Below are positions 8,451 to 17,233 of a stretch of DNA of 64,000 bases, one piece after another (the first letter of the stretch is position 1; each line of letters starts with the position of its first letter). The notes below the pieces were generated by a model, which had not been told where the DNA came from, searched no databases, and worked only from the letters and a program-made list of their open reading frames with translations. The stretch comes from Tannerellaceae bacterium (GTDB lineage Bacteria; Bacteroidota; Bacteroidia; Bacteroidales; Tannerellaceae). The position numbers were made by a program, and so were the translations under genes. The DNA lies in the NCBI GenBank assembly GCA_031288615.1, contig JAITRC010000006.1:34745-98744 (forward strand), in the 5' to 3' direction.

Positions 8451-10148
8451 ATGGAACAAAAAACACAGATTGCGGGGTCGGAAGCCTTACTGCTCACTTT
8501 GCTGGCAGAAGGTGTAGACACCGTGTTCGGGTACCCCGGCGGACAAGCCATACCCATTTACGACAGTCTCTACGATTATACGGATAAACTTAAACACGTG
8601 CTTGTCAGGCACGAACAAGGCGCGGTGCATGCGGCGCAAGGCTATGCGCGAGTGTCCGGTAAAGTGGGCGTTGCCATCGTGACCTCCGGACCGGGAGCAA
8701 CGAACACCATCACGGGTATAGCCGATGCCCTGATGGATAGTACCCCCCTTGTGGTGATTACCGGACAGGTACCTTCCTCCCTGCTGGGGAGCGACGCTTT
8801 TCAGGAGGTAGACGTGATAGGCATCACCCAGCCTATTACCAAGTGGGCGTATCAGGTACGCAAACCCGAAGAGATCGCCTACGCCATATCCCGTGCTTTC
8901 CATATAGCCTCTACCGGCCGTCCGGGACCTGTGGTGATAGACCTTTCCAAAGATGCGCAAGTCGGTAAGGTCGACTACATATATAATAAGGTAACACACA
9001 TCCGTAGCTATCAACCCATTCCCCAACTTGACCTTACCCAAGTACAAGCCGCTGCCGACCTTATTAACACTTCCGTTCGCCCTCTCGTCCTAGTCGGGCA
9101 GGGAGTTATACTGAGCCACGCCGAAGCCGAACTACAGACTTTCATTGAGAAAGCCGGTCTACCGGCTGCTTTCACGGTGCTTGGTCTGTCCGCCCTTCCA
9201 AGTAACCACCCTTTGAACAAGGGTATGTTGGGTATGCACGGTAATGTGGGGCCTAACCGTAAGACGAACGATTGTGACGTCCTCATTGCTATCGGGATGC
9301 GTTTCGACGATCGTGTCACCGGAGACCTCAAGACCTACGCTCCTCAGGCGCGCGTGATCCATATAGACATTGACACGAGTGAGATCGGTAAAAATGTATT
9401 TGCCACCGTCCCCGTCTGTGGAGACGCCCGGCAAGCCCTCACCTCTCTCCTTCCCCTTGTCCGTCCGGCTACGCATAACGAATGGCTCGCCGCTTTTGTT
9501 CCCGATGAAGAGGAGGAAGAAGCTAAAGTGATCCGTCCCGAAATCCATCCTGAACAAGGGCCTATCAAGATGGGCGAAGTGGTACGTCTTGTTTCCGAAG
9601 CCACCGGACACGACGCTGTCGTTGTGACCGACGTTGGACAGAACCAAATGATAGCCCTCCGTTATTCCCTGTATAACCGTAGCCGAAGTGTGGTCACTTC
9701 CGGAGGACTGGGTACGATGGGGTTCGGGTTACCTGCCGCCATAGGTGCCAAGTTCGGAGCACCTCGGCGCACAGTCTGCTGCTTCACGGGCGACGGTGGT
9801 TTCCAGATGACCATGCAAGAGCTGGGTACCATTCTGCAGGAAAAGCTCAATGTCAAGATCATCATCCTCAATAATGATTACTTGGGCATGGTGCGCCAAT
9901 GGCAGGAGCTGTTCTTTCACAGCCGCTACTCTGCTACGGTAATGGTGAATCCCGACTTTGCCGCCATCGCCGCCGCGTATGGTATCGCTAACTGCACTGT
10001 CAGTCATCGCGAGGAGTTGGTGGAAGCTGTAAAAGCTATGGTGCGGCATGACGGGCCTTTCCTCTTGTCCGTACAGGTTGAACCTTGTGGCATGGTCTAC
10101 CCTATGGTGCCGGCCGGTTCTTGTATCACCAATATTCTATTAGGATAA
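8451..10148 (+). CDS. ilvB: acetolactate synthase large subunit
   Basis: Thiamine-diphosphate enzyme that joins two pyruvates (or pyruvate and 2-ketobutyrate) to acetolactate or acetohydroxybutyrate. The 565-residue protein shows the N-terminal GYPGGQAIPIYD and catalytic-glutamate region VRHEQGAVHAAQGYAR, the FAD-binding middle domain (MLGMHGNVGPN, GMRFDDRVTGD), and the ThDP/Mg motif GDGGFQMTMQELGT...IIILNN. It is 21 nt after ilvD and 4 nt before the regulatory subunit gene, so the subunits are made together. Confidence 0.97.
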   Translation: MEQKTQIAGSEALLLTLLAEGVDTVFGYPGGQAIPIYDSLYDYTDKLKHVLVRHEQGAVHAAQGYARVSGKVGVAIVTSGPGATNTITGIADALMDSTPLVVITGQVPSSLLGSDAFQEVDVIGITQPITKWAYQVRKPEEIAYAISRAFHIASTGRPGPVVIDLSKDAQVGKVDYIYNKVTHIRSYQPIPQLDLTQVQAAADLINTSVRPLVLVGQGVILSHAEAELQTFIEKAGLPAAFTVLGLSALPSNHPLNKGMLGMHGNVGPNRKTNDCDVLIAIGMRFDDRVTGDLKTYAPQARVIHIDIDTSEIGKNVFATVPVCGDARQALTSLLPLVRPATHNEWLAAFVPDEEEEEAKVIRPEIHPEQGPIKMGEVVRLVSEATGHDAVVVTDVGQNQMIALRYSLYNRSRSVVTSGGLGTMGFGLPAAIGAKFGAPRRTVCCFTGDGGFQMTMQELGTILQEKLNVKIIILNNDYLGMVRQWQELFFHSRYSATVMVNPDFAAIAAAYGIANCTVSHREELVEAVKAMVRHDGPFLLSVQVEPCGMVYPMVPAGSCITNILLG

Positions 10149-10152
10149 TATC

Positions 10153-10704
10153 ATGAAACTTTACACCGTCATCATCTTCTCCGAAAACATTGTCGGAGTA
10201 CTCAACCAGATCACCGTCATCTTCACCCGCCGTCAGCTCAACATTGAGACACTTTCCGTCTCCCCCTCCGCCATTGCCGGTATCCATAAATTCACCATCA
10301 CGACCTTTACCACCGAAGAGATAGTCAAGAAGGTGGTGAAGCAAATTGACAAGCGAGTAGACATCCTCAAATCGTATTACAATACCGACGAGGACCTCGT
10401 TCATCAGGAGATAGCCCTCTACAAGCTCTCCGCACCCCTTTTCGTGGCGATGGACGGTGTAGAGAGCCTCATCCGCAAGCATGACGCACGCGTCCTTTTC
10501 ATCAATGCCGACTGTGTGGTTCTCGAAAAGAGTGGACACTATGATGAGACGCAAGCCCTCTTTGAGGAACTATCCACCCGTATCGGCGTGTTGCAATTCA
10601 TCCGTTCGGGTAGGATAGCCATCACCAAAAGTAAAATCGAACGCCTCAGCGACATGCTCGCCAAGTTGCAACAAAACTGTACAGAGAATCAATGCTCCTT
10701 ATAA
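10153..10704 (+). CDS. ilvN: acetolactate synthase small (regulatory) subunit
   Basis: Regulatory partner of IlvB that binds branched-chain amino acids for feedback inhibition. The 183-residue protein opens with an ACT domain (YTVIIFSENIVGVLNQITVIF...RRQLNIETLSV) and continues with the C-terminal ALS small-subunit domain (HYDETQALFEELSTRIGVLQFIRSGRIAI). The symbol ilvN is used for the small subunit generally; ilvH would be equally defensible. In some Bacteroides an extra gene lies between this and ilvC; here only 20 nt separate them. Confidence 0.93.
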   Translation: MKLYTVIIFSENIVGVLNQITVIFTRRQLNIETLSVSPSAIAGIHKFTITTFTTEEIVKKVVKQIDKRVDILKSYYNTDEDLVHQEIALYKLSAPLFVAMDGVESLIRKHDARVLFINADCVVLEKSGHYDETQALFEELSTRIGVLQFIRSGRIAITKSKIERLSDMLAKLQQNCTENQCSL

Positions 10705-10724
10705 TCAACTAAAAGTAATTTATC

Positions 10725-11771
10725 ATGGCAGAAATGTGTTTTGGCGGAGTGACCGAGAAGGTCGTCACCCGCGAAGAGTTCCCCCTTCAGAAAGCAAGGG
10801 AAATATTAAAAAATGAAACCATAGCCGTTATCGGCTACGGAGTGCAAGGGCCGGGGCAAAGCCTTAACCTTCGCGACAATGGTTTCAATGTCATTGTCGG
10901 GCAGCGTAAAGGCGGTAAGACCTGGGACAAAGCGGTGGCCGACGGATGGGTGCCGGGACAGACCCTCTTCGATATCGAAGAAGCCGCTCAACGAGGTACG
11001 ATCATCCAGTACCTTCTCTCCGATGCCGCGCAGATCGAAGTATGGCCACGCCTCAAGCCTCACATCACCGCTGGCAAAGCCCTTTACTTCTCACACGGCT
11101 TCGCCATTACCTACAGTGAGCGCACCCATATCCTTCCTCCTGCCGACGTTGACGTGATCCTTGTTGCCCCTAAAGGGTCAGGCACCTCCTTGCGCCGGAT
11201 GTTCCTGCAGGGACGTGGCCTCAACTCCAGCTACGCCATTCACCAGGACGCCACCGGCCGTGCCTTTGAACGGGTCGTTGCACTGGGTATCGGCGTAGGT
11301 TCGGGCTACCTTTTTGAAACCACCTTTAAGAAAGAGGTTTACTCCGACCTTACCGGTGAGCGCGGCACCCTCATGGGCGCTATACAAGGACTTCTCTTGG
11401 CGCAATATGAAACGCTCCGCGAGAACGGACACAATCCTTCCGAAGCTTTCAACGAAACGGTAGAAGAGCTGACCCAGTCTCTCATGCCCCTTTTCGCGGA
11501 AAACGGCATGGACTGGATGTACGCCAACTGCTCCACCACTGCCCAGCGGGGCGCCTTAGACTGGATGGGCCCTTTCCACGACGCCGTTAAACCTGTTTTC
11601 CAGCGTCTATATAAAGAGGTAGCCTCCGGCAACGAGGCACAACGTTCCATAGATTCCAATAGCCAGCCCGACTACCGCGAAAAGCTTGAGGTCGAACTCA
11701 AAGCCCTTCGTGAAAGTGAGATGTGGCAGACGGGGGCTGTGGTTCGCCGTCTACGGCCGGAGAACAATTAA
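10725..11771 (+). CDS. ilvC: ketol-acid reductoisomerase
   Basis: Isomerises and reduces acetolactate to dihydroxy-isovalerate with NADPH and Mg. The 348-residue class I enzyme has the Rossmann motif GYGVQGPGQSLNLRD, the cofactor-phosphate loop GQRKGGKTWDKA typical of Bacteroidota KARIs, VAPKGSGTSLR, and the metal-binding helices DLTGERGTLMGAIQG and ETVEELTQSLMP. It closes the ilvDBNC operon. Its last 74 nt overlap the 3' end of a convergent gene, so transcripts of the two operons must overlap. Confidence 0.97.
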   Translation: MAEMCFGGVTEKVVTREEFPLQKAREILKNETIAVIGYGVQGPGQSLNLRDNGFNVIVGQRKGGKTWDKAVADGWVPGQTLFDIEEAAQRGTIIQYLLSDAAQIEVWPRLKPHITAGKALYFSHGFAITYSERTHILPPADVDVILVAPKGSGTSLRRMFLQGRGLNSSYAIHQDATGRAFERVVALGIGVGSGYLFETTFKKEVYSDLTGERGTLMGAIQGLLLAQYETLRENGHNPSEAFNETVEELTQSLMPLFAENGMDWMYANCSTTAQRGALDWMGPFHDAVKPVFQRLYKEVASGNEAQRSIDSNSQPDYREKLEVELKALRESEMWQTGAVVRRLRPENN

Positions 11772-12756
11772 TCCGCAACTCAAACAGCAACGGAAGGTGA
11801 TCGCTGAAACCTCCCTCATAACGATGCCCGTAATGGGTGCGCCATGGGCGGACGCCTCCCCACGTCTTATCCCTGGTCAGCAGGAGCTTCGTATCCATAC
11901 ACCTCACGCTCTCCGCCCTCAGGTACATACTCCCCTTGCTGTCCAGCAATCCTCCGTTGACTATCACCTTGTCAAAGGTGCTCCATTGACCCCTGTACTT
12001 GTAGCTGCCTCCTGAGTAAGGCATGATGTACAGCGTCTCCTTATCTGTCGGGGCGATATCCTTTTTCCAGGATGTTGCCCCGACTTTGTTTCGTAGTGTA
12101 GTCCCTTCCTTTCCCTCATTGAAATCGCCCATCACCAGCACCTTGATGCTTTCACCCCGAATAGTCTTCAGGGAATCATACACCCCCAGCAAGCGTTGCC
12201 CCGCCTGCTGCCGTCTCCATTCCGTTTCCTCTTCCCCACCTGCACGCGACGGGAAGTGACACAACAGTATATCCAGCGTCTCCCCGTTGCACACTTCTCC
12301 CCATACATGGAGGATGTCACGCGTCGGACGGTTACCCTTCATGTCAATCCGGTAGGACACCTCCCCCTTCTTGTTAAACACCGAAACCCTATATAACAGA
12401 GCCACCTGGATGCCCCGTACATCGGCGCCCTTTGTCACACTATAGCCGTAACCTCTCTTCCTGAGGCAAGTCCTATTCAGCAAATCTTCTACGATATGGG
12501 CTCCTCCTATTTCACATAATCCTATCAATCCTGGTTCTTCCCAAGAAGCTACTGTCGCAAGGATCTGCCCCACCTGCTGTAGTTTCTTTGAGTATTTTCT
12601 CGGAGACCACCCCATCTCCTTCAGTTCCTTCGACTCCTCACTTCCGTCGAACAGGTTCTCTACATTATACCATACCCCTTGTAAACGCTTCTCCTGCCCT
12701 GCAACCATTACAGGCAAGAGTAAGAGCATGATCCATCCCCACACTACCTTGCTCAT
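11698..12756 (-). CDS. secreted endonuclease/exonuclease/phosphatase family protein
   Basis: A 352-residue exported protein of the EEP fold (DNase I/phosphodiesterase/phosphatase superfamily). It has a signal peptide (WIMLLLLPVMVAGQ), the first-strand NVEN motif, the metal-binding glutamate in LIGLCEIGG, VLVMGDFNEG and the terminal SDHLPLLF. The substrate could be nucleic acid, a phospholipid or a sugar phosphate. Homologs normally stop soon after SDHLP plus one strand; here about 23 further residues are read antisense to the end of ilvC, as if the original stop was lost. It follows the isomerase gene by 8 nt and shares its promoter. Confidence 0.85.
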   Translation of the reverse strand: MSKVVWGWIMLLLLPVMVAGQEKRLQGVWYNVENLFDGSEESKELKEMGWSPRKYSKKLQQVGQILATVASWEEPGLIGLCEIGGAHIVEDLLNRTCLRKRGYGYSVTKGADVRGIQVALLYRVSVFNKKGEVSYRIDMKGNRPTRDILHVWGEVCNGETLDILLCHFPSRAGGEEETEWRRQQAGQRLLGVYDSLKTIRGESIKVLVMGDFNEGKEGTTLRNKVGATSWKKDIAPTDKETLYIMPYSGGSYKYRGQWSTFDKVIVNGGLLDSKGSMYLRAESVRCMDTKLLLTRDKTWGGVRPWRTHYGHRYEGGFSDHLPLLFELRINCSPAVDGEPQPPSATSHFHEGL

Positions 12757-12764
12757 CGGCTTCC

Positions 12765-13646
12765 TTAGTAGACATAGTCGGCTTGCGACAGAAACTCATA
12801 GCTTTCCTGGATACCCTTCACTGCATCGTTATCGGTAAATTCCTCCACTTCCACATACCAGTTCTTGATTCCGTTAACCTTCATCTGCTCAAAGATGGAT
12901 TTAAAGTTCATCTTGCCGCTACCCCCTATCTCCTTTACATCTTTGATATGAACTGCATTGATCTGGGCGGCATGCTCCATGAGAAACTTCACCGGATTTT
13001 CTCCCCCTTCCTGGCACCAATATACATCCAGCTCAAAGTTCACCAGTCGGCTGTCTACATTATCCATCAAGAAGTTGAAAATACGCTCTCCCTCTATCAT
13101 TCCGAACTCAAAGGAATGATTGTGATAACCAAAAGCAATCCCAACCTTCGAGGCCAATAACCCTATCTCGTTAAAGTAATCACAATATCTCTTCAAATCA
13201 TCCCCCGTTGTATTCTCGTCTACCGGCATCCAAGGAAAGATCAAGTGTTCAGTTCCTACCTCCGCATGCACATCAATGGCTTGCTTCCACCAAGCCATCA
13301 GCTCATCCTCCTTATCTGCCTCCCACAACTTCCCCACATGCGCACTCGTGCAGTTCATCCCCAAATCATTCACCCGCTTGCGAAACTCTGCCGGTTCAAA
13401 GCCATAAATCAGTCCCTCCCCATAGCTCGCTGTTTCCACATGCTTGAAGCCCGTCTTGCCAACCAACTTCAACGCCGCCTCTATACCCTCCTTCGCCACC
13501 ATCTCCCGTAGCGAATAGAGTTGGATGCCCATGTATTTCCCTTCATGCCCCTTCGCCCCTTTACAGGAAGCCAACCATTGGGGAGCCACTAATCCCCCCG
13601 CCACTATCAAACCCGCCTGTTTTAAGAAATCCCTCCTCTTTTCCAT
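12765..13646 (-). CDS. Tat-exported sugar phosphate isomerase/epimerase-like protein
   Basis: A 293-residue xylose-isomerase-like TIM-barrel protein. It opens with a twin-arginine-type export signal (MEKRRDFLKQAGLIVAGGLVAPQWLASC), whose Cys at the end may be a lipobox. Barrel residues fitting the metal site include YHNHSFEF, NFELDVYWCQ, AVHIKDVKE and YVEVEEF. The activity is unknown; family members isomerise, epimerise or oxidise sugars such as 3-keto-glycosides. It is the first gene of a two-gene operon with the EEP protein, transcribed from a TAnnTTTG box 44 nt upstream. Confidence 0.82.
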   Translation of the reverse strand: MEKRRDFLKQAGLIVAGGLVAPQWLASCKGAKGHEGKYMGIQLYSLREMVAKEGIEAALKLVGKTGFKHVETASYGEGLIYGFEPAEFRKRVNDLGMNCTSAHVGKLWEADKEDELMAWWKQAIDVHAEVGTEHLIFPWMPVDENTTGDDLKRYCDYFNEIGLLASKVGIAFGYHNHSFEFGMIEGERIFNFLMDNVDSRLVNFELDVYWCQEGGENPVKFLMEHAAQINAVHIKDVKEIGGSGKMNFKSIFEQMKVNGIKNWYVEVEEFTDNDAVKGIQESYEFLSQADYVY

Positions 13647-13689
13647 ACCTTTTCCAGTTATCTATTGTTTTTTAGCCACTGAATGCCTA

Positions 13690-13697
13690 CAAAGGTA
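13690..13697 (-). promoter_or_regulatory. promoter -7 box for the isomerase-EEP operon
   Basis: On the minus strand this reads TACCTTTG, an exact Bacteroidota -7 consensus, 44 nt before the isomerase ATG. It is divergent from an identical box at 13721. Confidence 0.6.
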
Positions 13698-13720
13698 AGG
13701 AAGATTCTCAAGGCAGTAAC

Positions 13721-13728
13721 TACCTTTG
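13721..13728 (+). promoter_or_regulatory. promoter -7 box for the repeat surface protein
   Basis: TACCTTTG, an exact match to TAnnTTTG, 40 nt before the ATG at 13769. No -33 TTG is seen at the usual spacing. Confidence 0.6.
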
Positions 13729-13768
13729 ACGCCGTCAACTTACCAACACGTTATAGAACAACACAATT

Positions 13769-16132
13769 ATGAAAGTAACACATTTAATACACTATCCCTC
13801 TCTCTTTGTCTTCTTTGCCTTTCTTCTCTTCGCCTCCCCCGTCGCCGCCGTATTACCCGACGGCGATGAACCCCCTGCTAATTCTGTAGAAGCTGCCCGC
13901 CAAGCCTTCCTTAACGCCCAAACTGCCTATCTTACCGCAAAAAGTGACTCTATTGAAAAAGCCCTCGACTATTCCAATGCTAAAGTCGATTCTGTCCCCA
14001 AAGCTACTGCTTACTTCTCCGCCCAAACGGACTCTACTAATAAGCGCAAGGCCTACACCGATGCTAAAGCCGATTCTATCCCCAAAGCTACTGCTTACTT
14101 CTCCGCCCAAACGGACTCTACTAATAAGTACAAGGCCTACACCGATGTCAAAAACGACTCCACCAATAAGTACAATGCTTATATCAAAGTCCAAGACGAC
14201 TCCACCAGTAAGTACAAGGCCTATATCAAAGCCCAAGGCGATTCCCTCTCCAAAGCTACCGCCTATAATACTGTGTACACAGCTTACACCAAAGCCAAAA
14301 ACGACTCCACCACCAAAGCCAATGCCTACACCAGAGCTAAAGCCGACTCTATCTCCCTACGACAACGTATCGCTCAACATCACGCCGAAATCTACGCTGC
14401 CGCCACCCAAGCCCTTTCACGGCTCCCTAAACTTGACGTCCCCCTTCACACCTTTACTCCCGGGCAGGCAGCTACCGCCGCCCTCTTCGGATACCCTGCC
14501 GTAAGCGTCAATACCGCCATTACGACCCTCAACGCCGCTGCCGCCATCATTGACTCCATCTACAGTGGTACATTCATCCCCAAGGGGGAATACTACAGGG
14601 CTAAGAGAGACGCCTATGCTCTCGCACCTGGTTTTTCCGGCACAAACACTTGTGTTACCGCTGTCTATAAGGCTGTCGTCGAAGTGTATAAACTGGCTAC
14701 CTCCATTCTCTCCGTAACGGCCGACAGCATCAAATCCAAAGGCATCCTAATCGCCGCCGATTCCGCCGTTATCCTCCCCTTGAGGGTGCTTGGATATATA
14801 CCCGGTCACAGTACCGAGTACACCCTCCCCGAAACCTCCGAAGCCTCCCTCATCGCTGCTTCCACCGCCCAAAGTAAAGCCGTTACTGCCTATGCCAACT
14901 ATGTAGCCGCTCGCGATTTGTTCCCACCCACCGCCTATCGTTACGGCTTCCTCTCTGCACAGGCTGTCGCGGATACCGCTACCACCATCTTTAACACTGC
15001 CGCCACAGCTGTTTCAGGGGGTGGAGATCCTATTGTGAACCTCACCCTCAATCATGCCACCTCGCTGTCGCTTGCTATTCTCGGAGGAACCGACGTATCT
15101 GTCGACCTCAGTCTCAATAGCGCCAAACTGGCCCTCTCCGGCACGCCCCAAATCCTTGCTAAAATCCCTACCCTCCTTGAAGCCGGCGTTGCTCCCACTT
15201 CCGCCATTGCCTACAAAAATACCGCTGAGGCCTACAAAAAAGCGGCTGACACCCTCTCCGCCGTCGCCGCATTAGAAACTAACAAAACCTCTGATAAATA
15301 TAAAGCCGCTACCACCGCCGGTTTAGCCTATTCCGCTACTTACCACACCGCTATGGCCGCCTACCTCGCCGCCTTTGTCGCTGACCGCGACACTGCCTAC
15401 CTTAAAGCCCTCGATGCTATCCGTAAAGCTGTCGATTATGCCCATCAAACCGCCCAAGCCGCCGGCTCCACTGCTGCCAATAACCTCTACACCACTTTTG
15501 AAGCCTTCTTCAACGTTGCCACCGTTGCCTACACCTCCGCCCAAGCTACACGAGCCGCTCAGGTTGCCGTCGCCGCTTTTCAACCTGTTCCCGATTCTCT
15601 GGCTACCTACCGTACTTTCGCCCAAGCCGCTGTTGATTCCTTGACTGCCTACCGTACTTTCGCCCAAGCCGCTGTTGATTCTATGGCCGCCTACCACACT
15701 GCCCGCCAAGCTGCTGTTGATTCCTTGACTGCCTACCACACTGCCCGCCAAGCCGCTATCACTACCTTGACCGCTTACCGCACCGCCATCACCACCCTCG
15801 CCACCGCGGCTACCGACACCGTTGCCTCCTTCACTGCCTACCGCACCGCTACCACTGCCTACCGCGCCGCCCTCGCTACCTTGACCGCTGCCACCGAAGC
15901 ATACGCCACCGCTCGGGCCACCGCCCAGCAAACCTATACCGCCTACAAAACGGCTGAAGCTGCCTATAAAAACTTTCTCTCTACCGAACAGGTATTCTCC
16001 ACCGACTTCCTTCCCGCCGAAATCTATACGCTTACCGGTGTCTACATAGGTTCTTCCACCGAAGGACTACCTGCCGGTATATACCTTATTAAGAGAGGTG
16101 ATACAGTGACTAAAGTTTTCCTTAAAAAATAA
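13769..16132 (+). CDS. repetitive Ala/Thr/Tyr-rich secreted protein with T9SS-like C-terminus
   Basis: A 787-residue protein I cannot assign to a named family. After a signal peptide (LFVFFAFLLFASPVAAV) come about eight degenerate 14-residue repeats rich in A-Y-x-x-A-K-x-D-S (residues ~45-195), a less repetitive middle, then further 14-residue A-Y-x-x-A-x-x-A-x-x-D-S repeats (~610-730). Fourteen is two heptads, so long helices or coiled coil are likely. The last 45 residues (AEIYTLTGVYIG...GLPAGIYLIKRGDTVTKVFLKK) resemble a type A T9SS C-terminal sorting domain. I infer a surface-anchored or secreted filamentous protein. It has its own promoter at 13721. Confidence 0.75.
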   Translation: MKVTHLIHYPSLFVFFAFLLFASPVAAVLPDGDEPPANSVEAARQAFLNAQTAYLTAKSDSIEKALDYSNAKVDSVPKATAYFSAQTDSTNKRKAYTDAKADSIPKATAYFSAQTDSTNKYKAYTDVKNDSTNKYNAYIKVQDDSTSKYKAYIKAQGDSLSKATAYNTVYTAYTKAKNDSTTKANAYTRAKADSISLRQRIAQHHAEIYAAATQALSRLPKLDVPLHTFTPGQAATAALFGYPAVSVNTAITTLNAAAAIIDSIYSGTFIPKGEYYRAKRDAYALAPGFSGTNTCVTAVYKAVVEVYKLATSILSVTADSIKSKGILIAADSAVILPLRVLGYIPGHSTEYTLPETSEASLIAASTAQSKAVTAYANYVAARDLFPPTAYRYGFLSAQAVADTATTIFNTAATAVSGGGDPIVNLTLNHATSLSLAILGGTDVSVDLSLNSAKLALSGTPQILAKIPTLLEAGVAPTSAIAYKNTAEAYKKAADTLSAVAALETNKTSDKYKAATTAGLAYSATYHTAMAAYLAAFVADRDTAYLKALDAIRKAVDYAHQTAQAAGSTAANNLYTTFEAFFNVATVAYTSAQATRAAQVAVAAFQPVPDSLATYRTFAQAAVDSLTAYRTFAQAAVDSMAAYHTARQAAVDSLTAYHTARQAAITTLTAYRTAITTLATAATDTVASFTAYRTATTAYRAALATLTAATEAYATARATAQQTYTAYKTAEAAYKNFLSTEQVFSTDFLPAEIYTLTGVYIGSSTEGLPAGIYLIKRGDTVTKVFLKK
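13996..14340 (+). repeat. tandem coding repeats, 84-bp (2 x 42) period
   Basis: The segment starting CCCCAAAGCTACTGCTTACT at 13996 recurs almost identically at 14080, a period of 84 bp (28 codons). Each unit splits into two related 42-bp (14-codon) halves, which continue in degenerate form to about 14340. Confidence 0.85.
15600..15790 (+). repeat. tandem coding repeats, 42-bp period
   Basis: Four successive units start near 15611, 15653, 15695 and 15737, each encoding a variant of A-Y-R/H-T-x-x-Q-A-A-V-D-S-x-T. The 42-bp spacing is the same half-unit as in the 5' repeats of the gene. Confidence 0.85.
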
Positions 16133-16147
16133 AAACACATTCCAGCC

Positions 16148-17224
16148 ATGCGAAAGTTATCCGCCGTCCTGCTCTCCGTTGCGCTGACCATAGCGTCGGC
16201 GGGTGCACAGGATACGTCTTATGTCTTTACCATTGAGAAGGCACACCCTATCACCTCTATCAAGCACCAGCAGCGTACAGGCACCTGCTGGTGCTTCTCT
16301 ATGTTGGCTTTCCTTGAGTCGGAACTTCTCCGGCAGGGTAAAGGTGAGTATGACCTTTCCGAGATGTTTGTGGTCAACTATACCTACCGTGACAAAGCTG
16401 ACAAATACGTCCGTACACATGGGACTACGGGCTTTGCACAAGGTGGTGCCTTCTATGACGTCCTCTACGTGATTAAGCACTACGGCATAGTCCCCGAAAG
16501 CCAAATGTCCGGCCTCAACTACGGCGAAACGCAACATATCCACGCGGAAATGGAAGCCGGTGCCCATGGCTTCTTGGATGCTATCATCACCAATAAAAAC
16601 AAGAAACTTTCCTCCGCATGGAAGCCTGCCTTCAATGGTATTATCGACGCCTACCTCGGCACACCTCCCGAAACCTTCCTTTATAAAGGGCGATCGCTCA
16701 CTCCCCTCTCTTTTGCACGGGAGATAGGTCTTAATGCGGACGATTATGTTTCCCTGACCTCCTTCACCCACCAGCCTTACTACGAAGCCTTTCCCCTCGA
16801 AATTCCCGATAACTGGCGCTGGGCAAGTTCCTACAATATTCCTTACGACGAATTCTTTACGCTCTTTGACTATGCCATTGAGAATGGCTTCACCATTGCT
16901 TGGGCGGCCGACGTCTCCGAAGAAGCATGGAGCCGTAAGAAAGGTATCGCCACCTTTCCCCGCGATACGATAATTACTCCCGTGATGCGCTCCCAATCCT
17001 ACGACGATTACCGCACCACCGATGACCACGGGATGCAGATATATGGTGTCGCTCGTGACCAGCACGGCGATAAGTACTATCTCGTAAAAAACTCATGGGG
17101 AACCGACAATCCCTATCAGGGCACTTGGTATGTATCCGAAGCCTACGTCGCTGCCAAAACCATTGATATCATCCTCCACAAAGACGCGCTTCCCCTTTCC
17201 CTCCGTAAAAAACTTAAGATGTAA
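16148..17224 (+). CDS. exported C1 cysteine peptidase (bleomycin hydrolase/aminopeptidase C-like)
   Basis: A papain-fold peptidase of the C1B group, 358 residues, with a signal peptide (LLSVALTIASAGAQ) that marks it as periplasmic or secreted. The catalytic triad is visible: Cys47 in QQRTGTCWCFS, His294 in DDHGMQIYG and Asn315 in KNSWGTDNPYQG. The cytosolic bleomycin hydrolases are about 100 residues longer, so this is the shorter exported Bacteroidota form, probably trimming imported peptides. It follows the repeat protein by 15 nt and may be cotranscribed with it. Confidence 0.9.
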   Translation: MRKLSAVLLSVALTIASAGAQDTSYVFTIEKAHPITSIKHQQRTGTCWCFSMLAFLESELLRQGKGEYDLSEMFVVNYTYRDKADKYVRTHGTTGFAQGGAFYDVLYVIKHYGIVPESQMSGLNYGETQHIHAEMEAGAHGFLDAIITNKNKKLSSAWKPAFNGIIDAYLGTPPETFLYKGRSLTPLSFAREIGLNADDYVSLTSFTHQPYYEAFPLEIPDNWRWASSYNIPYDEFFTLFDYAIENGFTIAWAADVSEEAWSRKKGIATFPRDTIITPVMRSQSYDDYRTTDDHGMQIYGVARDQHGDKYYLVKNSWGTDNPYQGTWYVSEAYVAAKTIDIILHKDALPLSLRKKLKM

Positions 17225-17233
17225 GGGCTTCCC

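Noticed and set aside
15323..15931. Glycine- and serine-rich 202-codon ORF on the minus strand
   Set aside because: It is the mirror of the Ala/Thr-rich repeats of the plus-strand gene; GCC/ACC codons read backwards give Gly-rich frames. It has no signal or promoter.
16157..17065. 302-codon minus-strand ORF opposite the C1 peptidase
   Set aside because: It is a shadow of a strongly conserved gene with the full catalytic triad; it has no recognisable domain.
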